This document shows positions 7,660 to 15,897 of a stretch of DNA of 64,000 bases, piece after piece (position 1 is the first letter of the stretch; every line of letters begins with the position of its first letter). Source of the stretch: Myxococcus landrumus (GTDB taxonomy: Bacteria; Myxococcota; Myxococcia; Myxococcales; Myxococcaceae); NCBI RefSeq assembly GCF_017301635.1, contig NZ_CP071091.1, positions 9,974,501-10,038,500 of the forward strand, read 5' to 3'. The position numbers were made by a program, and so were the translations under genes. The notes beneath the pieces were generated by a model. The model was given only the letters and a program-made list of their open reading frames with translations. It was not told where the DNA came from and did not search any database.

Positions 7660-9573
7660 TCAGCGCGGAGGTTTCGTCGCGGTGCTGGTGGGCTCGGGAG
7701 ATTCCTCGCGCTCGGCGTCGCCCCCTCGGAGGCGGCGCAGGATGCGAGGCGCCTCGGCGGCGAAGCGTTCCTGGGCATCCGGCAGCGGGCGGTCCCACAT
7801 GTCCGAGAGCTCCGTGCCTGGGAGTCCCGCGCCGAAGCGCACCTTCAGCTCGCGGCCGATGAGCGCGTAGCGAGGCTCCCAGCCGATGGTGGTGAGCAGG
7901 TAGCGCCGAGGGTCCGGCCGCGTCATCGGAATGCCGTCGCCCAGCTTCTCCGGCGGGTGCGTGTCGCCGAGCAGGTCGAACAACGTGGGCACCAGGTCGA
8001 TGTGGCCAGTGACGGAGTCGACCTCTCCGGGCGCCAGGCGCTCGTCGAAGATGAGCATGGGGACATGCAACTGGAGCTCGGTGACGTCGCTGGCGTGGCC
8101 CACGCGGCCGTGCTCGCGGAACTCCTCGCCGTGGTCTCCGGTGAAGACGACCAGGGGGCGCGTGCCTCGCGCGGCCTCCCATTGGGTCAGCAGCTCTTCG
8201 ACCTTGGCATCCACCTCGTAGGCGGAGTTCCAGGCGCGGGCCTTGAGGTGCTCGGCGGGGACTCGCGCGGTGGCGAGGCCTCCGTTGCCGTCCCATGCGG
8301 GCGAGAACACCGCGGAGCGCGGCGGGTAGTCGTAGTCGAAGTGGGTCCCCGCGAAGAAGACGAAGGTGAAGAGCGGGACCTCTTGTGGCGTCGACCGCGC
8401 CAGGTTCACCGCGTCCTTCACCATCTCCGCGTCGCGCAGGTGGCTGCGGCCTTCGTAGTCCGTGCGCAGGCCGCCGTGGACATCGCGGAACACGGTGTCC
8501 TTCAGGCCCATCCAATCCACCGAGGACGCGGCGAAGAAGGCCTGGCGGTAGCCATTGGCCTTGAGCGCGGGGAACAGCAGCGGCGCGCGCCCCGCGCCCA
8601 CCACCGCGTCCCGGCGCTGGGCTTCCAGGCCGAAGAAGAGGCTGAAGAGGGAGAAGTCCGTGGAGCTCGCCGCGCTGTGGTGATGCAGGAAGCGCGTGCC
8701 GTGCTCCGCCCTGCGCCACAAATGCGGCATGACCTCCGGCGTGAAGAAGTCGTCGCGCAGGCTCTCCGCGAGGATGAGCAGGATGTCGGGGCGGCGCGTG
8801 AAGCGCACGGCGGAGGGGTCGATGCTCGCGGCGGGGGCACCGGCCTCGGGGCTGACGCCCAGGCGCAGGCCGGAGGCGGGCGGCCGGTCCGTCAGCCGCG
8901 TGAGCAGCGTGTTCATCCGCACCGGTGCCTGGAGGGGCAGGGTGGTGGCCGCGTGCAGCACCGCGCCGCCGTGGGCGAAGACCAGATAGGCGCTGGTCAG
9001 TCGCTCCGCCGCGGTGATGAGGACCAGGAGCGCGACGAGCCAGGCCACACGGCGGGGACGCTGCACGCGCCGCAGGAAGTGGACGCCGGTCCAGACATCG
9101 AGCGACAGGATGGCCAGGGCCCCCAGGGCCGCGAGCGCGAGCTCATGGGGCGCGAGCCCCGTCTCCGCGAGCGCACGTGGCTGGAGCGCGACGGCGAGGA
9201 CCAGGCCGTTGATGTGGAAGCCCAGCGACGACAGCACCAGCGCATCCACGCCCAGCATCGCCACGCCCAGGGCCACCGCGAGGGTCATCGTCAGCGCGTA
9301 GCGCCGCCCGAACAGCATGAAGGGCAGGGTGGCCACGAAGGCGAGGAGCCCCAGGAACAGGGCCTGGACGACGCCGCCCGCGAGCAGCACGGGCCTCAGC
9401 GCCGGGGCCAGTCGCTCCACGGAGGCGAGCAGCGGGGCGCCGAAGAAGACCAGCGCGAGCAGCCCGTGCAGGGTGCACCAGAGCAGCGCGGGGCCCAGCA
9501 ATGGCAGGGCGTCGGCCAGTCTCTGGCGGAGCCTCTCTGGGGGCGTGAGGGTGGCGGGAGGCGTCCGAGACAT
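7660..9573 (-). CDS. Membrane-anchored sulfatase/phosphatase-like protein (PbgA/LtaS-type)
   Basis: The 637-residue product has five hydrophobic segments in the first 210 residues and a large periplasmic alkaline-phosphatase-superfamily domain. Motifs include ILLILAESLRDD near the domain start, a Ser/Thr-rich nucleophile region HHHSAASSTDFSLFSL, and VFTGDHGEEFREHG with the following GHAS, typical of LtaS, YejM/PbgA and lipid-modifying phosphotransferases. The five-TM plus sulfatase layout resembles PbgA/YejM, which acts in envelope lipid homeostasis. The exact substrate cannot be read from sequence. It converges on the outer-membrane gene at 7628 with only 31 bp between. Confidence 0.85.
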   Translation of the reverse strand: MSRTPPATLTPPERLRQRLADALPLLGPALLWCTLHGLLALVFFGAPLLASVERLAPALRPVLLAGGVVQALFLGLLAFVATLPFMLFGRRYALTMTLAVALGVAMLGVDALVLSSLGFHINGLVLAVALQPRALAETGLAPHELALAALGALAILSLDVWTGVHFLRRVQRPRRVAWLVALLVLITAAERLTSAYLVFAHGGAVLHAATTLPLQAPVRMNTLLTRLTDRPPASGLRLGVSPEAGAPAASIDPSAVRFTRRPDILLILAESLRDDFFTPEVMPHLWRRAEHGTRFLHHHSAASSTDFSLFSLFFGLEAQRRDAVVGAGRAPLLFPALKANGYRQAFFAASSVDWMGLKDTVFRDVHGGLRTDYEGRSHLRDAEMVKDAVNLARSTPQEVPLFTFVFFAGTHFDYDYPPRSAVFSPAWDGNGGLATARVPAEHLKARAWNSAYEVDAKVEELLTQWEAARGTRPLVVFTGDHGEEFREHGRVGHASDVTELQLHVPMLIFDERLAPGEVDSVTGHIDLVPTLFDLLGDTHPPEKLGDGIPMTRPDPRRYLLTTIGWEPRYALIGRELKVRFGAGLPGTELSDMWDRPLPDAQERFAAEAPRILRRLRGGDAEREESPEPTSTATKPPR

Positions 9574-9726
9574 CGCGCTTCCTGCTAGCCCGCTCGCGGG
9601 CGATGTTCAAGGAAGGACACGCGCCCGGCCGCCCCCTTGCGGTGGGAGCTCGTCCCGCCGTGGGACAGCGAGGGAGCCGCACGGAACCTCGTGACGGACG
9701 GCGCGGCGGTGCCAGGATGGGAGCCC

Positions 9727-10635
9727 ATGCCGCCACGCAAGCTCCTGCGACACCTCGTCTGGCTGGAGTCCTTCACCGCCGCGGTGGAGGCCGGCAGCAT
9801 CGACTCCGCCGCCGAGCACCTGGGCGTGGCGCGCTCCGTGGTGAGCGAGCACATCCGCTCGCTGGAGATGGCGCTGGCGGACGGCGCGACGCTGCTCGAG
9901 CGAGGCCCGGGCCGGCGCCTCCAGCTCACCGCGCGAGGCGAGCGCCTCTTCGCCGGCACGCAGACACCCCTGCACCAGCTCGACATGAAGCGGCTGATAG
10001 ACCTGGCCAGCGCCGAGCCCGTGGTGCGCCTGGGCCTCAACCCCACCTTGTCCCTCTCCCTGCTGGGCAAGGTGGCGCAAGACGCGGCCGCGCGGGGCCT
10101 CAAGCTGGTCCTCAGCTTTGGTGGGCCGCATGAGCTCACGCGCCAGGTGCAGACGCGCCAGCTCGACCTGGCCCTCGACTTCACTCCACTCCCACCCCAC
10201 GAGGGCGTCGAGTCCGAGTCCCTGCTGCGCATGCCCTTCGTCGTGCTGGCGGGGCCCGGCAGCGCGCTGGCGAGCTCCGCGGCGTCCCGGCGCTCCCTCC
10301 ACGTGAGGGACCTGGGAGGCCAGCCCTTCGTCGACTGGCTGCGCGATGACCCCTATGGCGGCGCCAACAGCGCACGCTTCGCGGCGCATGGCGTCACCGT
10401 GTCCGAGGTGGCGCGCGTCGAGAGCTTCCTGCTCCTCTACGATTTGCTGCGGGCCTTCAGCGCCTGCGCGATTGCGCCGGACCTGCGCCGCATGCACCCG
10501 TTTCCCCCGGACATCCACGCGTGGCCGCTCGAGGAGGAGGAGCCCCAGGCCGTGGCGGTCGTCGCCCTCTGGCCGTCGGGGGCGCTGAGCCTGGGGGCCT
10601 CGACGCTGCTCGACGGACTGCGTCAACCCGTATGA
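9727..10635 (+). CDS. LysR-family transcriptional regulator
   Basis: About 302 residues. The N-terminal winged helix-turn-helix (residues about 8-65; GSIDSAAEHLGVARSVVSEH) is followed by a periplasmic-binding-protein-like effector domain, as in LysR regulators. The ATG at 9727 is preferred over the upstream in-frame start at 9637, which would add a non-conserved tail. It sits 108 bp upstream of and co-directional with the aromatic amino acid hydroxylase gene. Two inverted repeats in that gap make control of the hydroxylase plausible. The effector is unknown; an aromatic amino acid is a guess from context. Confidence 0.85.
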   Translation: MPPRKLLRHLVWLESFTAAVEAGSIDSAAEHLGVARSVVSEHIRSLEMALADGATLLERGPGRRLQLTARGERLFAGTQTPLHQLDMKRLIDLASAEPVVRLGLNPTLSLSLLGKVAQDAAARGLKLVLSFGGPHELTRQVQTRQLDLALDFTPLPPHEGVESESLLRMPFVVLAGPGSALASSAASRRSLHVRDLGGQPFVDWLRDDPYGGANSARFAAHGVTVSEVARVESFLLLYDLLRAFSACAIAPDLRRMHPFPPDIHAWPLEEEEPQAVAVVALWPSGALSLGASTLLDGLRQPV

Positions 10636-10639
10636 ACTC

Positions 10640-10722
10640 TCGTCGATAAAACGACGAAGACGTCGAATTCTGCCGGATTTCCGAATCCCAACGCCATCGG
10701 TATCTTCCTGGCAACTGGAAGA
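10640..10722. promoter_or_regulatory. Two inverted repeats between the LysR and hydroxylase genes
   Basis: TCGTCG-ATAAAA-CGACGA (10640-10657) is a perfect 6-bp inverted repeat five bases after the LysR stop. TCTTCC-TGGCAACT-GGAAGA (10703-10722) is a second, 22 bp before the hydroxylase start. The first could be a terminator stem but lacks a T-run. The second lies where a promoter-proximal regulator site is expected. The hydroxylase has GGAG at 10731-10734 as a probable ribosome binding site. Confidence 0.4.
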
Positions 10723-10743
10723 ATTCACCTGGAGTGTTCGGAT

Positions 10744-12318
10744 ATGACGCCAACGGAACTGACGATATCCCGCCTGCCCGCGCATCTGCGGCGCTACGTG
10801 GTGAGCCAGGACTACGCGGCGTATACGCCGAGGGACCACGCGGTCTGGCGTCACATCCTGGGCAAGCTGCGCGGACACCTCGCGGAGCGGGCGCACCCGG
10901 TGTACCTGGAGGGGCTGGCGGCGACGGGCATCAACGCCGAGGCCATTCCCAGCCTGGACGAGATGAACGCGCAGCTCGCGCGGCTGGGCTGGTCGGCGGT
11001 GGGCGTGCGCGGCTTCATTCCGCCCGCGGTCTTCACGGAGCTCCAGTCGATGGGCGTGCTGGCCATCGCCGCGGACATCCGCACGCACGAGCACATCGAA
11101 TACACGCCCGCGCCGGACATCGTGCACGAGAGCGCGGGGCACGCGCCCATCATCGCGAACCGTCGCTACGCCGAGTACCTGAAGGCCTGCGGCATGGTGG
11201 GCTTCAAGTCGATTGCCAGCGTGGAGGACCAGGCCGTCTTCGAGGCCATCCGCAACCTCTCGGTCGTGAAGGAGGACCCGGACGCGAGCGCGGAAGAAGT
11301 GGCGCACGCGGAGGCGCGACTGGCGGCGGCGAGCGCGAGCCGGCGCTACGTGAGCGAGAGCACGCGCGCGGCGCGGCTGTACTGGTGGACGGCGGAGTAC
11401 GGGCTCGTGGGGAATCTCGACGAGCCGCGCATCTACGGCGCGGGCATCCTGTCGAGCATCGGCGAGGCGGTGCACTGTCTGACGCCCGCGGTGCGCAAGC
11501 TGCCGCTCACCGTCGCGTGCGCGGACGCGGACTACGACATCACGCGGATGCAGCCGCAGCTCTTCGTGGCGCGCGACTTCGAGCACCTGTTCGAGGTGCT
11601 CGCTGAGTTCGAGTCCACGCTGGCGTGGAAGCGCGGTGGCGACTTCGGGCTGGAGGTCGCTCGCGAGGCGCGCACGGTGAATCACCTGGTGTTGGCGGAT
11701 GGTCGCGAGGTGACGGGGCGGGTGCGGGAATCGGTGCTGGCGCCGGGGCCGGTGGCACCTGGACTCACCTCCGCGCTGGTTCGGATGGAGGGTCCCATCA
11801 TCGTCTCACGCGGTGGGAAGAGCGACGGCGCGCGGCCGTGGAACGGCGATGCGCTGGTGGCCTTCGGTGCGGGCGAGCTTCCGGAGCGCGGCCCGTTCAA
11901 GGTGTCGATGTCGAGTGGTCTGGAACTGGAAGGTTTCGCGGCGGGAGGCGGAGAGGTGTTGGCGCTCCGGGCTAGGCTGGGTGGACGGATGTTGGAAGTC
12001 CCCGCGGTGACGAAGCTCTTCCTCACCCCGCACCTGCCCTCGGTTGCGGGAGGTCCGGCGGACCCGGAGACGTGGGACCAGTGGTTCGGTGAGCTGGAGG
12101 CGTTCGCCGCGGGCGACGGCGAGGAGCAGGCCCGCGCGCGCAAGTCGCTGGCGCTGCACCCGTCGCTCGCCGCGCTCTACCGGGAGGTGCGCACGCTGCG
12201 CGAGACGGGGAAGGCCCGGCCGGAGCGGCTCTCCCAGATTGCCGCCGCCGCGACGGACTTCCAGGACGACTGGCTCCTGCGCACCGAGGTCGACGAGCTG
12301 AGGACGGCTCGCGCCTGA
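10744..12318 (+). CDS. Pterin-dependent aromatic amino acid hydroxylase (phenylalanine 4-monooxygenase-like)
   Basis: The 524-residue product has the catalytic-core metal triad H128, E129-x-x-x-H133 (PDIVHESAGHAP) and E218 in WWTAEYGL, as in tetrahydrobiopterin-dependent Phe/Tyr/Trp hydroxylases. HESAGH replaces the more usual HELLGH. Typical bacterial PhhA is about 260-300 residues. This protein is of the long type, with about 230 extra C-terminal residues from roughly position 295 containing a beta-rich segment and a helical end. It probably converts phenylalanine to tyrosine, for catabolism or for pigment or secondary metabolism. The co-directional LysR gene upstream may regulate it. Confidence 0.88.
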   Translation: MTPTELTISRLPAHLRRYVVSQDYAAYTPRDHAVWRHILGKLRGHLAERAHPVYLEGLAATGINAEAIPSLDEMNAQLARLGWSAVGVRGFIPPAVFTELQSMGVLAIAADIRTHEHIEYTPAPDIVHESAGHAPIIANRRYAEYLKACGMVGFKSIASVEDQAVFEAIRNLSVVKEDPDASAEEVAHAEARLAAASASRRYVSESTRAARLYWWTAEYGLVGNLDEPRIYGAGILSSIGEAVHCLTPAVRKLPLTVACADADYDITRMQPQLFVARDFEHLFEVLAEFESTLAWKRGGDFGLEVAREARTVNHLVLADGREVTGRVRESVLAPGPVAPGLTSALVRMEGPIIVSRGGKSDGARPWNGDALVAFGAGELPERGPFKVSMSSGLELEGFAAGGGEVLALRARLGGRMLEVPAVTKLFLTPHLPSVAGGPADPETWDQWFGELEAFAAGDGEEQARARKSLALHPSLAALYREVRTLRETGKARPERLSQIAAAATDFQDDWLLRTEVDELRTARA

Positions 12319-12327
12319 GTGTTGAAA

Positions 12328-12372
12328 TGACGAAGGCCCGGCCTTGCGCCATGCGCAGGGGCGGGCCCGTCA
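12328..12372. terminator. Hairpin between convergent hydroxylase and mrpC genes
   Basis: TGACG-AA-GGCCCG (12328-12340) pairs with CGGGCC-CGTCA (12362-12372), leaving a GC-rich loop that can fold further. It lies in the 87 bp between two converging genes and probably ends transcription from one or both sides. No long T-run follows. Confidence 0.5.
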
Positions 12373-12405
12373 TGAGGGTCGCGAGCGCCGCGAGGGCGCT
12401 CCAGC

Positions 12406-13152
12406 TCACTTCTCCTTCGAGGCAATCTTGCGCAGGGCCTTCTGGTCGCGGACGCAGAGGATGCGGCCGACGTTGCCCAGCACACCCTCGCGCTTCATCT
12501 CGTTGATGAGCGTGGACACGAACGAGCGCGACGCGCCGACCAGGTCCGCCAGGTCCTGCTGGGTGATGCCGCGCAGGTCCGTCTCACCGCCGTGGGGGCA
12601 GCGCTCGCCGTGCGCCTCCACCAGCGTCAGGAGCGTGTCCGCCAGCCGCGCGGGGACCTCCTTGAAGGTCAGCCCGAGCACGCGCTTGCGCAGGGCACGC
12701 ACGCGCTCGGCGTAGGCGCGGACCACGTCGACGGCCAGGGCGGGGCGGGCCTCCAGCTGCGCGCGGAAGTCGCGGCCCTCGATGCTCCACACCTCGGCCT
12801 CGCCCGCGGCGATGGCCATCTCCTCGATGGGCGTGCCCTCGGGGCGGAACAGCTCGCCGAACAAGTCACCCGGGCGGAGGATGGACACCACGGAGCGGGT
12901 GCCATTCTTTCCAATGCGCATCAGCCGCACGCGACCGGACTTGAGCAGATAGACGCGGTCCGTGTTGTCGCCGGGGCGGTAGATGGTCGAGTTGTGCGGG
13001 AAGGACTCGACCTTGAAGTACCCCTTGAAGTCGATGGCCTCCTGCCCCGGAACGAGCTTGTTCGCGGTCACCATCATCCCGGAGCTGGTCGCCTGGAGCG
13101 GTGCCACGACGTTGGAACCGATAGGGCCGAGGGGGCGATTGAAACCGTGCAT
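12406..13152 (-). CDS. mrpC: CRP/Fnr-family developmental regulator MrpC
   Basis: The 248-residue product starts MHGFNRPLGPIGSNV and has an N-terminal cyclic-nucleotide-binding-like domain (about 30-150; RPGDNTDRVYLLKSGRVR, then FGELF) and a C-terminal CRP-type helix-turn-helix (ITQQDLADLVGASRSFVSTL). Length, sequence and position downstream of mrpAB identify it as MrpC, the CRP-like regulator that drives fruiting-body development in Myxococcus (with FruA) and is known to autoregulate. The frame is open to 13350; the ATG at 13152 gives the known length. A sigma54-type promoter and candidate regulator sites lie upstream. Confidence 0.95.
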   Translation of the reverse strand: MHGFNRPLGPIGSNVVAPLQATSSGMMVTANKLVPGQEAIDFKGYFKVESFPHNSTIYRPGDNTDRVYLLKSGRVRLMRIGKNGTRSVVSILRPGDLFGELFRPEGTPIEEMAIAAGEAEVWSIEGRDFRAQLEARPALAVDVVRAYAERVRALRKRVLGLTFKEVPARLADTLLTLVEAHGERCPHGGETDLRGITQQDLADLVGASRSFVSTLINEMKREGVLGNVGRILCVRDQKALRKIASKEK

Positions 13153-13223
13153 GGCATTCACTCCGTGGAAGGAATCAGGGGAAAGCAAGGCCGCCTGCTT
13201 CGGCGGCAACGGGGCTTTCCAGT

Positions 13224-13239
13224 TCCAAGGAACGTGCCA
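13224..13239 (-). promoter_or_regulatory. Sigma54-type promoter of mrpC
   Basis: On the minus strand the sequence reads TGGCACG-TTCC-TTGGA. It has the -24 GG and the -12 element at the correct 10-base separation; the -12 dinucleotide is GG instead of the consensus GC. Transcription would start near 13213, giving a leader of about 60 bases to the mrpC ATG. This agrees with control by MrpB, an NtrC-type activator that requires sigma54. Confidence 0.7.
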
Positions 13240-13321
13240 GACGGGAATGAAGTGCTCCGGGGGGAACACATCCAGGAATGCCGGGTACTTAGCGCTAGAG
13301 GTCCGTAGCACCCACCTCGCT

Positions 13322-13412
13322 GTGTCCAAAACCTGAAACAAAACGTTCAAACAGTCTGATCAAGTTGAACGAAACGTTCAAAGCGGACACGTCACTGTCG
13401 CGGCCTGGACAG
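13322..13412. promoter_or_regulatory. Candidate MrpB enhancer repeats flanked by MrpC-like sites
   Basis: Two copies of AAACGTTCAA (13341-13350 and 13372-13381) are 31 bp apart. The second is part of a perfect palindrome, TTGAACG-AAA-CGTTCAA (13365-13381). They lie about 105-145 bp upstream of the sigma54 promoter, a normal enhancer distance. Flanking them are GTGTC-N8-GAAAC (13322-13339) and CTGTC-N8-GACAG (13395-13412), both close to the reported MrpC consensus GTGTC-N8-GACAC. Assignment of the inner pair to MrpB and the outer pair to MrpC is inference. Confidence 0.55.
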
Positions 13413-13415
13413 TGT

Positions 13416-14867
<1,452 letters not shown>

Positions 14868-14877
14868 GGCGTCCTTC

Positions 14878-15852
14878 TCAGGTGGCGAACGTCAGGGTGA
14901 ACACCATGCCGGGCTCGGCGCTGCCCTCGGCTGCGACATCTCCACCTTGGCCCATCATGACGCGCCTCAGCGCGGCCAGGGACAGGCCCGCGCCGCGGGC
15001 CAGGCGTGAGCCGAAAGGCTCGAACAGGGTGCCGCTCTCCTCGGGAGGAAGGGCGGCGGCGGGGTCCTTGAGCACCATCAGCACCCGGCCCGGCGGGCCT
15101 CGGCGGAGGGCGACTTCCACGGCACTGTCCTCGGGTTGGGCCATGGCGACGTTGAGCAGCACCTGGGCCAGCACGGGGCGCAGGCGGTTGGGGTCCACGC
15201 GCACACGAGGCAGGTCCGTCTCCTCGTCCACGCGCACGTCGATGCGACGCTCGGCCAGCTCCAACGCCACCATGCCGGTGGCCTCCTGGAGCACCGAGCG
15301 CAGCGCGTGAGCGTCCAGGTTGGGCGTCGTGTCGCGGCCGTACTCGGACAGGAGCCACAGCATGCGCTCCATGGTGCGAATCTCGCGGTTGGCGATGGTC
15401 AGCCTCCGCCGGTCCCGGTCTGACAGGCCCGCGTTCCGGGCCAGCGTCTGCACCGCCATCTTCACGGACGACAGCGGGTTGCGAATCTCGTGGCTGAGGG
15501 AGGACGACAGCCGGGAGATTTGAACGGGAGGCGCGCCTTCCAGCAGGGCGTTGAGGTCCTGCACGCACGCCGCCGTCTCTCCTTCCTCCAGTCCGAGCGT
15601 CAAGCGCAGGGGCGTGGCGTCCTCTCCTCCCAGGTGCGAGGAGATGAACTCCACGTGGCGGCGGTGCTCTTTCGCCAGGGCGTCCAGTTCGCGCGCGCGC
15701 TCGGGGGAAACGCCGAGCACCAGATGAAGCGGGCGGTCCAGGAGCTCCTCCGCGGGGCGGCGAAGCACCGCGGCGCAGTCTCCCTGCGCGCGGGTCACCC
15801 GCAGGCCTGGGGACCAGGCGAGCAATGCGGCTTGCAGGAGATGGGCGTTCAT
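14878..15852 (-). CDS. mrpA: Histidine kinase MrpA
   Basis: About 324 residues. An N-terminal PAS-like region without clear membrane segments is followed by a dimerisation/phosphoacceptor motif SHEIRNPLSS (H121) and a short ATPase domain ending in ...GAGLSLAALRRVM and PGMVFTLTF. The N and G boxes of the ATPase are degenerate. The frame is open far upstream (to 17193) but that extension is antisense to another gene; the ATG at 15852 is chosen. It is probably cytoplasmic, acts on MrpB as kinase or phosphatase, and is divergent from the next gene across 45 bp. Confidence 0.9.
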   Translation of the reverse strand: MNAHLLQAALLAWSPGLRVTRAQGDCAAVLRRPAEELLDRPLHLVLGVSPERARELDALAKEHRRHVEFISSHLGGEDATPLRLTLGLEEGETAACVQDLNALLEGAPPVQISRLSSSLSHEIRNPLSSVKMAVQTLARNAGLSDRDRRRLTIANREIRTMERMLWLLSEYGRDTTPNLDAHALRSVLQEATGMVALELAERRIDVRVDEETDLPRVRVDPNRLRPVLAQVLLNVAMAQPEDSAVEVALRRGPPGRVLMVLKDPAAALPPEESGTLFEPFGSRLARGAGLSLAALRRVMMGQGGDVAAEGSAEPGMVFTLTFAT

Positions 15853-15897
15853 TGGTGGGTCCCGAACATACCGAGTAAGGTTCCGCGCTGTCCCCTT

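Noticed and set aside
13153..13350. 66-residue N-terminal extension of MrpC
   Set aside because: It would cover the sigma54 promoter; the ATG at 13152 gives the 248 residues expected for MrpC.
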